DNA of 64,000 nt from Morella rubra. Lineage: Eukaryota; Streptophyta; Magnoliopsida; Fagales; Myricaceae. How positions within the stretch are numbered: position 1 is the stretch's first letter; every line of letters starts with the position of its first letter. The stretch covers positions 4,960,908 through 5,024,907 of the forward strand of contig CM025849.1 of assembly GCA_003952965.2 (NCBI GenBank), written 5' to 3'. A program made the position numbers and the translations under genes. The notes beneath the pieces were generated by a model, which saw only the letters and a list, made by a program, of their open reading frames with translations, did not search any database and was not told the origin of the DNA. Shown here piece by piece: positions 35,292-45,588 of the stretch.

Positions 35292-35521
35292 CGTTTAAGG
35301 GAGAACGATAACTTTTACAAAAGCTGAGGTGTAGAACAGTAAGTGACGTGTAGAAGGTTGCGGACGTGTAAATTCATGCCGTTATTGAGAATCACGGCAG
35401 TGTAACGGGAGGAGTAAATTTTTTAAAGGTGAAAGATTAAGGACTAAAATTTAGACCCACTAAAGTGCAGGACTAAAATTAAAAAGGGTATAAAACCTAG
35501 TGACTAAAAAGCAAATTTCCC
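35292..35521 (-). repeat. MULE right terminal inverted repeat
   Basis: Reverse complement of the left repeat, ending GCAAATTTCCC on the plus strand and followed directly by the target duplication ttttaattt (35522-35530). Confidence 0.92.
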
Positions 35522-35530
35522 TTTTAATTT

Positions 35531-37059
35531 TGGCATGCTTTTATTGATTATACGAATTTGCTTTGACACTTTCCAATATGATATTGTTTTCCCTTATTAT
35601 TTCTTCACTTTCTTTTCTCTTTCAGAATGAGCACAACCATGTTCTAGTCAATACATAATTTATTGTATTGGAGGGTAAGAAAAAACATTTGTTAGAATGT
35701 ATGCTCTTCAAAATTATTGAATGAATTTTATTTAATAAAATGTTATTCCTAATTATTAATAAATTGGCTAAATTAATTCAATCATGGGGTTTCACCTTTT
35801 GTCATATTAGTCTTTATGGAAATTTTTTTTCCTACATATGTCCCTGAGGTATGACCCATTTTTTCAATTGGTCTTTTCATCCACCTCTCGTCCACTTTTT
35901 AAAGAAAATTGTTAATGTTGCTAAAGCTAACCACGTCACACCCAATAAAAGTACGACACATGTTTATGGAGCTGACTGGATATCTCACTCAACTTGAGCT
36001 GCCCAACTCGCCAATTGACATGCCACATTTATTAAAAAGCCACCTCTTCGAATTTTACAAAAAAACACTCAAATGTGAACCAATCTCACCGTTCCTTCTC
36101 AAATGAGCCTAAATCAAATCCAAAATATGTAGATAGCAACAAGAAGCCCCCAAATCGAGTTCACATTGGCTTGCGCCTAAATCAGACCCAATGTCTACTA
36201 AACGCTTGGCTTCTTCATTTGTGAGTGATGGTGGACGTGGACAACGAGAATGGAGCGAGTCTGAGGTGAATGGCAACATACCTCAATGCTTCCACTGAGT
36301 TAGAGCATGGGTAAGGGCAGATATGACTGCGGCAAATTCAAGACGTAGATTCATGGGCTGCCCATGATTTTCTGGCACAACAATGAGTACATCCTACTAG
36401 TCTACTTTTTATTCAAATTTTTTAAGGCCGTTACACTCTAATATAATGCGATTGCAGGGGCACATGGCCTAGGAGTATTTTGATTGGATTGATCCCCTTT
36501 GTCAATGAGCAGAAGATGTTCTACTAGTTTGGTGCGGAAAATGAAGATTATAGAGGACCACATCCACACAAAAAAAAGCTGAAAGAGAAGCGGATCAAGA
36601 CTATTTGTTGGGTTCTCAAGTGTTCTTTCTCTACGTGTTTGTTGGCTATGCATTCAAACTAGTTTGGAGACAATTTTTGCTACCTAGGATGTAATCACAA
36701 TGGGTTTCAGTTTTTTGATTTTCTAGGACAATAGATTTCATGTAGTTGGTATGAGATGATTTGTAGTTGCAGTAGGTTTATGTAGATGGTAGCTGATGGT
36801 TTTTTGCACTCTTGTATGTCAATTTTGCTTAGACAATTGTTGTTGTTATCTATGACCTTGTAATTGACCTCCAATTTTATTGCATTAATCAATTGTTGGT
36901 TTTATGGTTTATGTATTCTGGTTGGCTAGTTTATGTTAGACCAAAACAAAGTTTCTCTTCCAAATACAATTATTCAATGAATGAGCACATGCACTATAAC
37001 TCGGGTTCCATTTTCAGGCATAATAGCATATATTGACATCAACAAAAATCCATCAACAG
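35531..37059. other. Transposon debris, no intact gene
   Basis: The text near 35780-35900 (GGGTTTCACCTTTTGTCATA, TCCCTGAGGTATGACCC) has the style of a degenerate terminal repeat of a plant DNA transposon. I did not find the partner end. Other open frames (35909-36106, 36438-36653) show no domain. Confidence 0.4.
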
Positions 37060-37450
37060 AAACCCAGCAACATAAATCTAGCAACACCATCTGAATCAAC
37101 TAGAGCTGCATCCCTAAATAGCTCAGGTTCATTATCTTCAGACTCAGCAAAGTCACTCGACTATCCTTCATCTCCATTACCTTCCTGAACTTAATTCCCT
37201 TCTCCGTCACCTCAAAAATCATCATCATCAACCTTAGGAGCATTCTCCCCTATCTCTGGGCTCTCTCTCTCTCTTAGTAACCTTAGCCTAACCTACCTAA
37301 CAACCCTTTTCTCACAACAATATCAATCCACTCACCAATCTTAGGACCCTCTCCCACATCAGTACTAGACCCCTCACTAACCTCAGTAAAATCAATCCCA
37401 TCACCTATCTCTACACCAACCACAACCTCAACCACATCCTCCACGATGAA
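37060..37450 (-). pseudogene. Possible acidic-linker remnant of a second MULE transposase
   Basis: On the minus strand the sequence reads long Val/Glu/Gly/Asp-rich phrases (VVEVVVGVEIGDG, FTEVSEGSS, DVGEGPKIGEW) with breaks, similar in style to the linker at 29450-29760 of the complete MULE. No core transposase motif is present, so the call is tentative. Confidence 0.3.
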
Positions 37451-37465
37451 AGTGATAGAAACCCC

Positions 37466-37657
37466 ACTAGAGACCCCAAAGTGTCAAGGCTTGCAAGCAT
37501 GCTTGGCAAGGCCTTAAGGGCAGAGAGGCTTGCTCATGGTGTGCCTAGGGACAACTTGGTAAGCGAAGGATCCAATTCAAGTTCCATTGGGCCGGTTACG
37601 AGGGCACGAGCCAAGAAGTTTAAAGAGTTACTCAACGGGCTAATTCAAGAGGCATGA
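37466..37657 (+). pseudogene. Ty3/gypsy polyprotein C-terminal end
   Basis: The plus frame reads RLASMLGKALRAERLAHGVP, then SNSSSIGPVTRARAKKFKEL and LNGLIQEA before TGA at 37655. GP[VM]TRARAK followed by a short helix is the common end of plant gypsy gag-pol proteins. The upstream pol is absent here. Confidence 0.75.
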
Positions 37658-38343
37658 GCTCAAGCAAATTCATGGAGGCCCATTGAACAAGATCCACGTG
37701 AACCACAAAGGATTGTCAATTTGATTCAAGTTCTAGAAGGATCTCTATTCTAGGCGCCCAAATCAGCTTCAAGTTGGAAAGAAATATTTTTGGGGCTCTC
37801 TAGAAGGATCTCTATTCTAGGCACCCAAATCCTTCCTTTTATGGCTTGCACTTCTTTTGGACGCCCAACACCTTTCCTTATTGAGCTCTTTATTTTTAGG
37901 CGCCATTTTTTTCCTTTCTTGGCTCTTGTAGGCGCCAACTTTATTGCCTTTTTAGTGTGTTTTGTTTTAGGCGTGTTAGGCTTTATTTCCTTAGCTAATT
38001 TCGGGTTTAATTAGGTTTCCTTGTTAGGGTTATTTTCCTTGTAACGTTTAGCCTTTAAATAGGAGCCTTTGCTTTGTAATTCGGCAGACATTGCTTAATC
38101 AAAATTGTGAGGATTAATTCTCTTTGGTTCTTTGAAGAACTACTTGAACTTATCGGGATTTCCCGTGGCGTTCAACTTGACTTATCAAACGGAATTTCCA
38201 TCACCGTTTGTGGCGTCTTCCTTATACCGAGGTTCTTGTTTTCATAAACAACGGGTCGAGGTCTTTCATTCGAATCAGTCCTAGAACGATCTTGGGTTCC
38301 CTTTCGTTGTTGGGTCTCGTTATTCTTGGCGAGGTTCACATCA
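37658..38343 (+). mobile_element. Gypsy 3' LTR-like segment
   Basis: It follows the polyprotein stop and contains a 30-bp phrase (TCTAGAAGGATCTCTATTCT and on) twice, 68 bp apart near 37731 and 37799, a TATA-like TTTAAATAGGAGCC near 38054 and a promoter-like downstream region. Exact LTR ends and target duplication are not visible. Confidence 0.6.
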
Positions 38344-38440
38344 ACTAGAGACCCCAAAGTGTCAAGGCTTGCAAGCATGCTTGGCAAGGCCTTAAGGGCA
38401 GAGAGGCTTGCTCATGGTGTGCCTAGGACAACTTGGTAAG
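38344..38440 (+). repeat. Second copy of a 97-bp gypsy coding segment
   Basis: It is nearly identical to 37466-37563 (one base indel) and begins ACTAGAGACCCCAAAGTGTC. The two copies are in direct orientation 878 bp apart, on either side of the LTR-like segment. Confidence 0.9.
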
Positions 38441-40292
38441 GCCAATGCTCTTATTCAACACCAACCAAGACAATGAGCCACGACATGACATAAGATGGGT
38501 ATGGAGGGTTGATGCTAGAAGACTTGGGATGGTTGGTGGAGCATAATGATGGCACCACCACATGGCCACCAGCCACGGTGGTGCTGACAAAAGCGCATGA
38601 GGAGTTGATTTGGGGAGGTTTCCAAAACCAATTGATGAGGTTTGGTGGCACTACCACGAGACCACCGGAGGCGGCAACGCATGGTGGAGCACATGGAGGT
38701 TTGGTTCCAATGGATCCAATAAACAACAAGGAGTTTATTGATATCACCACTCAACAAGGTGGTGGAGCGGCAGAGGCGACGATAGAGCACGGCGGTGGCA
38801 ATGAAGTGCCATATAGGGTGACCATCCCTATATGGCCGAAGCTTCCAAATTACGGAGTTATGTTCATTACTTTTTCAGTCAAAAACTTACCATGTTGGTT
38901 TAAATCAATTAGGGAAACAATCTTGGTTCTATTTTGGAAGATTGATCCTTGATTGATATTAAGAGATTTTAGAGCATGTGGCAATTAGGGTTAGCTCTCA
39001 ATTTGCAAGCATATGGCTGGCCACATTAGAGTCAATAATGAGCAAATCAATCTTTGATTGATTGGCTCCTAGTTAGGCAAGTTGTGGCCACTAAGAAAGG
39101 ATCATTTCAAGATTTTCTCTTTTGGCTTTGTTTGATCTTAGGAAATATGATTTTGAGTGGCAATCAAATCTTTCCTCTACAAGGAAGGTCCTTATACCTA
39201 AGCCCATAAAGATAGTATAAATACCCTTCTATGGCACCCATTGAAAATATATTGAATTGAGTCTCTGCTGGAGATTTTGGCCTTAGTGCCTTTTATCGGT
39301 GCAGGTAGCCCTTTGTCACCACCCTTGGCCTAACATGGACGTGGTTCTTTCATGTTAGACTCTAGATTGAGCTTGCTCAAGTCTAGGGAAACTAGTGGGT
39401 TAGCCGTAGTCCCTCCACTAGTGGTGCGTTGGCATGAGAAAGGGTATTTAGCTCGGGCGTGACTCTCTCATTCATTGGTCTTTCCCTCGGCAAGGTTCCA
39501 AAAGTACGATTGCAAATGAGAAGGCATTTAGGTCGGGCATGGCTCTCTTGAGCTTTGGCTTCTCAATTGACATCGTGCCAGGTTCATTGGTAAGTAGTAA
39601 GGGTATTTAGTTCGGGCGTGGCTCTCTGAACTTTAGTCTTCTACTTATCAAGGTTCTGTCTATCGAGTTCTAAGCTCATTTTGGGTGGCTTAGGCTCGTG
39701 TATTTATAAGTATTGGGCTTGTCTTAGAGTTCGACTCTACAAGCTTAAGGCTTACAAAGCCTCAGGTTCTGGGCTAGTTGTAGATGTTAGCCCATTCAAA
39801 CTTAGGCTTGTGGTTCTATTCTTCCACCTTCTTAATCATCCATCTTTCTTTAATTTATCTTTCTTTTTCTTTCTTTTGGCTTGAGTATTGTTATTAGTAC
39901 CTTAGTGGGATGACCAATCGAGCATTATTTTGAGGCATTGGCTTATTGCATGTACTCACAAGTCGTACTTGTGAGGGGTTTGTGCAAGTTAGGGGTTTAG
40001 GTCGGGGACCCTATCAAAAAGGCAATCTGCACACATTAACATCACATTCGAGGGAATTAATCTTATGCTCAAACTGCTCTCCTTCAAAATTACACTATAG
40101 GTCCACAACATTGTGGTACACAATCTCCAATTTATAATGTAACAACTGAAAAATAAAAAATTATTACTTGATTACCATGGAATGATATGCTATTTTGGAG
40201 TGAGACAACTTCATATCCATTTTGACTCAAGAACTTGATCCTTGATTGCCAACTTTTTTGGTTTTGAAATTATTCCAACTTATATATCTCAG
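38441..40292. other. LTR-like and unidentified retroelement sequence
   Basis: A 147-codon open frame (38509-38952) rich in Gly/Thr/Pro shows no domain I know. A TATA-like TATAAATA lies at 39216-39223. GGGTATTTAGYTCGGGCGTG with CTCTCT recurs near 39442, 39522 and 39601, an 80-bp spaced repeat. The arrangement suggests the R/U5 part of an LTR. Ends not found. Confidence 0.45.
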
Positions 40293-40410
40293 CTGCATCA
40301 TGTGGATGGTCTTACCTATACTGGAGTGAGACAACTTAGTGAAGCCAAAGAAAACTGTACTAAAGATTTTATTTCTTTGAAGGGATGCTCTGGGCACACA
40401 TGGGGGACTG
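40293..40410 (+). other. Exon-like segment, unidentified gene
   Basis: It is bounded by a good acceptor (TATATATCTCAG) and donor (GTAAGA), open in one frame, and reads LHHVDGLTYTGVRQLSEAKE followed by NCTKDFISLKGCSGHTWG. The protein text looks real, but I do not recognise the family. Much of it is repeated after the MITE at 40951-41041. It may be part of a plus-strand gene split by the transposons to its right. Confidence 0.4.
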
Positions 40411-40435
40411 GTAAGACACTTATATGATCTCTATT

Positions 40436-40941
40436 GGGGAAATGTCATGATTCGCCTCATAAGTTTGCGTCAATTGCATTTACCATCCTCTAACTTTAAA
40501 AACTGTGATTTACGTCCTTATAAGTATGAAACATTTGCAATGTTCGTCCACAGTCAAAATTTCCGTTATAATTGACAGAATTCAGCATTAAAATGACCAA
40601 AATAACCCTCCAAGACAAATTTACTAAAAATATTAAAAAATAAAAAAATAAAAAAAATGATATTAAAAAAATATTTTTAAATAAAACTATTGAAAACTCT
40701 ATTCAGTAATTTATATATATTTTTTTAAATTTATTTCTAATATTTATTTATTTTTTGAAAATTGTCTTTGAGGGCATTTCGGTCATTTTAATGTTGAATT
40801 CCGTCAAGTTTAATGAAATTTTGACTGTGGACGAACATTGCAAATGTTTCATACTTATAGGACGTAAATCACAGTTTTGAAAGTTAAGGGGTTGCAAATG
40901 CAATTGACGCATACTTATGGGGTGAACAATGACATTTCCCC
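40436..40941. mobile_element. MULE-type MITE, 506 bp, same family as 7653-8112
   Basis: The ends GGGGAAATGTCAT and ATGACATTTCCCC are inverted. The arms continue with TGCGTCAATTGCATTT, CTGTGATTTACGTCC, AGTATGAAACATTTGCAATG and TTCGTCCACAGTCAAAATTTC. Flanks atctctatt (40427-40435 and 40942-40950) form a perfect 9-bp target duplication. The core matches the MITE at 7653. No ORF. Confidence 0.88.
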
Positions 40942-40950
40942 ATCTCTATT

Positions 40951-41041
40951 CTGGAGTGAGACAACTTTTTAAAGCCAAAGAAAACTGTACTAAAGATTTT
41001 ATTTCTTTGAAGGGATGCTCTGGGCACACATGGGGAGTGGT
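40951..41041 (+). repeat. Duplicated exon-like segment
   Basis: Direct repeat of about 40320-40410 including the donor (GTAAGA) and the following ACTTATATGATCT. It differs at a few bases (CTTAGTGAAG against CTTTTTAAAG). It reads the same peptide (KENCTKDFISLKGCSGHTWG). Confidence 0.8.
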
Positions 41042-41083
41042 AAGAGACTTATATGATCTTTATTTCATGACGAAATACTTGAA

Positions 41084-41994
41084 TAAGGGTGAATAGCAAA
41101 CATGTTGGAAGCAGAATTCATCATTCCGACATTCGGTCCGCTAACTAGTGGCTAAAATCGATTCCGCTTCCGCTTTTGACTCTTAGCGGACTTAGCGGAA
41201 GCGGATAGCGGAATTCCGATAATGTTTTGGGCCATATTTTTTTAGCCCATTTAAGCTTTTTTTACAAAAAAAAAATAAAGATCTTATTCATTCATCACAA
41301 TTCACAAATAATATATCAAAAATTAAAATATACAACCCGAACTTCACATGAACATTTCTCAATTCATTACAAAGATCTCAATTATATAAATGAACACAAC
41401 AAGTATACAAAAAGAAATTAAGAATTTACATTATTGCCTCATCAATAACTTATTGTCAATATGATTCAAAATCCATATCAAAATTATTGTCTCATCAATA
41501 ACTTATATTTCCTTAATGGAATTTACAAAATCAAAAGAATAGAGACATAACAAATTATCAACTCCAAGACAAACATAATAACTATCTATAATTTCTTATT
41601 CACAACACAATTCATTTGAATAACAGAGTCACAATCTAAACAAATATAGTAACAGATTCACAACACAACAATTCATTTGAATGCAATATATCATTAACAG
41701 ATTCATAACAATGGAATTTACAAAATCAATAGAACAGAAACATAACAAATTAACAACTCTAAGACATAACATAATAACTATCTATAATTTCTGATTGAAT
41801 AACAGAATCACAACATATTCATATTCACAACAGATTCAAAAATATAGTAACAGATTCACAATCTAACAATGCAATGTAACATTAACAGATTCACAGATTC
41901 ATAACTGTCTCTAATAATTCACAGATTCACAACTGTCTATAACAATTAACAGATTCACATAACAGAGAGATAGAGACTCGAGAGAGAGACAGAG

Positions 41995-42031
<37 letters not shown>

Positions 42032-42150
42032 TAGAGAGACAGAGAAAGCTTTAAGCAATAGAGAGATAGAGAGAGACAGAGACATAGATAGAGAGAAGAG
42101 AGAGAAGCAGCAGAAGCCAGAGGGAGTTGAGTTGCCGGAGAAGACCTCAG

Positions 42151-42192
<42 letters not shown>

Positions 42193-42569
42193 AGTTATAG
42201 AGATTGAGAGAGAGTTGAGGGAGTGAGGCCTGAGAGTGAGAACGTTGAACAGAGAGTGGGGGCTGAGGGAAGGTTGCGAAGGAGAAAGGACTTAGGGTTT
42301 TTGGAATCAAATACCGTGGATCAAAACGGCACGTTTTGATCCCGGCTATATTTTTTTTTCAAAAAAAAAAAAAAAAAAAAAAAAACGTCAAAAAAAAAAA
42401 ATTTAAAAAAATTAAAAAAAAAATAATCGGAACCGGCAAAAACTTCCGGTTCCGGCTCCGGGAAAACTCCAAATCCACCACCAGTTCTGGTTCCTAGAAG
42501 TTACGGACCTTAGCTTCCCGTAACCGAAGCCGAAGTTCCGCTGGAGGCCGGACCAGACTTACACCCTTA
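41084..42569. mobile_element. Non-autonomous hAT element, 1,486 bp
   Basis: Flanks tacttgaa (41076-41083 and 42570-42577) are a perfect 8-bp duplication, and the ends are taagggtg and caccctta, inverted. Subterminal sequences contain repeated CCGCTTCCG/CGGAAGCGGA motifs on the left and CCGGTTCCGG motifs on the right, as hAT ends often do. No transposase remains. Long CT/GA tracts fill 42000-42189, and the Leu/Ser-rich frames there come from these tracts. Confidence 0.85.
42000..42189. repeat. (GA)n microsatellites inside the hAT element
   Basis: Two long GA tracts (about 42000-42028 and 42161-42189) separated by GA-rich sequence. Confidence 0.9.
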
Positions 42570-42577
42570 TACTTGAA

Positions 42578-43435
42578 TATATGGGTTTACCATTGCTGAG
42601 ATAGAGTAATTTATTGCATCAACTGTAGTGGACTGCAGATGATTGGCTAACTATAAGATAAGACAATATCTAGGAATTGTGCCTTTTTTTTGTTACAGAG
42701 AGTGATATAGTCTTTTTTATGACTCAATCCAGAACCCTGTTAAAACTCTTACAGGGGAGAGAACATGTTGACATATGCCACAGTCTACGGCAAAAGATCA
42801 GTAAAACTTGTATTAATTGACTGAAATGTTGAATTCTAAGCAGGTTTCATGGTTTTATAGTCTCGTCTCCAAGTTTTGAATCAAAGCATTGTAAAGGAGA
42901 CACCTCTTTCCTACCTGTAGGCAATGAGATCTACACTGGACTCCTTGGTCACCGTATATCAATTGATACGGCTGTCACATCTGTGATAATTGTAGATTCA
43001 TTGATGCAAACATGTAAATTCATTTGATACATCTATTTGTTTTGCATTTGAGTACTATGCTCCACTTCCATTTTTCTCTTGCCGCTCAGTAAGTATATTT
43101 TCCCTGGAAAATAGCTACTACTGCTTCTTGCAACGGCTGTAGCAACTCTCCATATAGTGTTGCTCTTTGTTCACATCTGTAGACATTGATTACCAACAAG
43201 AATAGCATGAACAGTTATAATCCTTCCTCTATGAAGAAAAAAATACATCATCTGTGTTAGACATTATCGACGGAACTGTCTCTAAGTCCACAATCGAGGA
43301 ATAAAACAATTTTGGGAAATCTTAGAATTTCGTTAAAATGGAAATTCTTTTCAACTATCCTAGTAGATAATTGGATGACATCACCTGCTTGCAGTCATAT
43401 AGATCAGGTGCAAAGGTACAAAATTACTAAGACAT
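42578..43435. other. No gene recognised
   Basis: Ordinary AT-rich DNA. Several polypyrimidine-AG sites occur (for example CCTACCTGTAG near 42920), so exons of an unidentified plus-strand gene are possible, but I cannot support one. Confidence 0.35.
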
Positions 43436-43825
43436 TTATTTTATATATTTTTTCTTCAATAGATGTATATGAGATTTTATTCTAGTGATCAGAAAGAGAG
43501 CTTGAAGTGTACCAGATTGAAAATTGATTCTGGTGGATTCCATACAATCAGCAACACAAACATTGGCGTCCTCGTTGAAACTGGCAATACAACGTTTCAG
43601 ACAATGTACAACACACTCCCCCAAGTTATGTACTGCCTTTAGGATACATGGTGGCAGACATTTGTCGTAGCAATGATCGAAGAAGTGACCATCAACGTTT
43701 GGACTCGAAGAGGGAACGTGAAAGGGAAATGGACGAGGAGACCCATTTGCTTGCATTGCATAAAACAAAACAATAATCAACACTTTCAGCATCCTAACTG
43801 TTCTTGTGATACCAATTTCATTCAT
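43436..43825 (-). CDS. Small secreted cysteine-rich protein (thionin-like/hairpin type)
   Basis: The frame encodes up to 129 residues. A hydrophobic signal segment (MLKVLIIVLFYAMQANG, residues 12-28) is followed by eight cysteines at 52, 56, 60, 71, 75, 79, 90 and 94: C-x3-C-x3-C, x10, C-x3-C-x3-C, x10, C-x3-C. Such CxxxC spacing on predicted helices occurs in several plant secreted peptide groups, including thionin-like and alpha-hairpinin-like proteins. No family can be named. A possible donor (GTACAC) follows residue 104, so the last 25 residues may be intronic and a further exon possible. The likely start is Met-1 or Met-12. Expected in the apoplast or secretory system. Confidence 0.6.
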   Translation of the reverse strand: MNEIGITRTVRMLKVLIIVLFYAMQANGSPRPFPFHVPSSSPNVDGHFFDHCYDKCLPPCILKAVHNLGECVVHCLKRCIASFNEDANVCVADCMESTRINFQSGTLQALFLITRIKSHIHLLKKKYIK

Positions 43826-44891
43826 ATGATCTGCCTCTCTCGTAGAAATTTTTGTTATTGAGAAGTTGAATTCTATTAAGGTTCAAATCCTTTATCACTC
43901 GAGAATTTAGAAAGGAATGTTTTCTTCGACAAACTCGGTTTTTTCAAACAAAGGAGCTGTTTGAGATCGTGATTGTTTGAAAACAACTGGTTCAACTCAT
44001 GTCTCTTGGTTAAGGTGACGAGTTTCCTAAAAATTAACAAGGACCAAGTGGTGGCTTTTCGTGAAGGCAAATTTTGTTTGAAGGGTTTTAAATTGAATCT
44101 CCAATGAAGCTGGGAATTCATCCAATAAGCTGAAAAGACTTTGTGGCCTTTAAGGCCTATTGCTTTGTCCCCCTTGGGGCATTAGTCATTGATAAAACGG
44201 GCTGTGTACAGGTCTTAAATGTAACGGACTTTGGAGGTCCAATATATGTTATCCACTATGAAACGAAAACTTACAATTGGTTAGAAAAAAAAAAGAAAAA
44301 AGATTGTCGTTTTTTTATTCAGACCTATTCCTTCTCCTCCTTATAGTTCTTGAATAGTCAGAGATTAGAGCCGAAGGACGCTGCTTTAGTTGAAACTTCT
44401 TTATCGAGCTGAAGTGGAGATTTCAGAAAAGTGATGAAGACGACATGTGGCTGGTAAAGAAGAGGAAAAGACACAGATAGATTGGTAACTCAGCGGAATA
44501 TCCCAAAATCAGAGTCACCTTCAGCGTCACTTTCAAATACAGGGTTACTGCCTAGAAAGCATAAGCATTAATTAAGACGCAATCAAAAAACGGAGCTATC
44601 CTTTCCCCATTGTTGTACTTGACAGCATCCATAACTCTCGAGATAATTACAGGGTAACTGATCCTGCAAGTTTGCTTTCCTACTTACGCTAAGGCTCGAA
44701 AGGGTTTTGCTTGAATTCTTGGTTAGTCCGTGCATGCCATACAGATGCAGGCATGTTCTTGTTGTCTTGTGAAAACAAACAAAGGATGAAGGTACTCCTC
44801 AATTTCAAGATATCTTAAACTATGCTCTAAGGTTATAATTGGAACATTACAAAGAGAAGGGAAAAGAAATCGATGAGCAGATTGCAGTCAT
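43826..44891. other. No gene recognised
   Basis: It contains the upstream region of the Cys-rich gene. The ORF at 43876-44121 (minus) is Lys/Leu/Ser-rich without a domain. A sequence GGTTCAAATCC near 43880 resembles a tRNA B box, but no cloverleaf can be drawn around it. Confidence 0.4.
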
Positions 44892-45399
44892 TGTTGGGGA
44901 AAAACTACGATTCCCTAATTGCGGAATACTGTGAGAAACGATAGAAAGAAGAGCAAGACATAGAGGACACAAGAGATTTACGTGGTTCCCTCTAGGTGAG
45001 GTACATCCATCAGGTTATAGAGGTTGTTGTATTAATGAAGAAGTTACAGGAGAGAAACGGCGCAAAAGGACAAGCTTTTTAACATGAACAACATTATTAA
45101 ACCCTAAACCCTAAGCGCCAAATATATAGGCTTTGAGACACCGCCTTTCTAAACGCAGCGCTTGACGAGTAGCCGAGCGTGTCGAGTCTACCAAACTCGT
45201 GCCCTGTCATTCCAGGCATGCCGAGTCTACCAGACTCGTGCCTGTCATCTCGGGCATGTCGGCCTATAGGCCGTCCCCCGATCATCCGGCCATTCAATCT
45301 ACAGACGTCTCGCATCTCATTTACCGACGGTATCCGCTCTCGGTAAACCCCCATCTGGCATCCGAGCCCGATCGAGATTTTCTTTTATTTTATATAACA
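44892..45399 (+). mobile_element. Probable copia-type LTR (solo or 5'), about 508 bp
   Basis: It begins TGTTGGGGAAAA and ends TATATAACA. It contains AGAGATTTACGTGGTTCC, a phrase common in plant copia LTRs, and a 39-bp tandem pair (CGAGTCTACCARACTCGTGCC) at about 45183-45261. Flanking 5-mers (gtcat and ttgca) do not match, and no clear primer-binding site follows, so it may be a recombined remnant. Confidence 0.6.
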
Positions 45400-45588
45400 T
45401 TGCAATGGTAGGTCTTTATAACCATTCGCCTTTTTAATAGATCAAATGTCTCTTATGCCTACGATGGGTGGAGCCAGTACATGCTGTATATCATGTGATA
45501 CTTAGAAATGTTGCATTTGGTTTTCTCATACTAGATCAATCTACACTGTGACAACCATCAAGGCCTGTGAAGCAAAGTTATTTTGTAG

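Larger units (their letters stand above)
27783..35521 (+). mobile_element. Mutator-like element (MULE), 7,739 bp, structurally complete
   Basis: Terminal inverted repeats of 230 bp (27783-28012 and 35292-35521) differ at about six positions. They are flanked by a perfect 9-bp target duplication, ttttaattt (27774-27782 and 35522-35530), the hallmark of Mutator-type insertion. Inside are a mudrA-type transposase reading rightward (29056-32255) and a GRF zinc-finger gene reading leftward (34099-33621), converging on a non-coding centre. The transposase is broken in several places, so the copy is non-autonomous now, although its ends would still be recognisable to a related transposase. Confidence 0.93.

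Noticed and set aside
38509-38952. 147-codon ORF as a possible host gene
   Set aside because: Gly/Thr/Pro-rich with no motif, inside retroelement debris, and overlapped by antisense frames. Kept only as a note.
41911-42310. Leu/Ser-rich ORFs on the minus strand
   Set aside because: They are direct translations of (GA)n tracts inside a hAT element.
43876-43895. tRNA B-box-like GGTTCAAATCC
   Set aside because: No acceptor, D or anticodon stem can be paired around it at the right distances.
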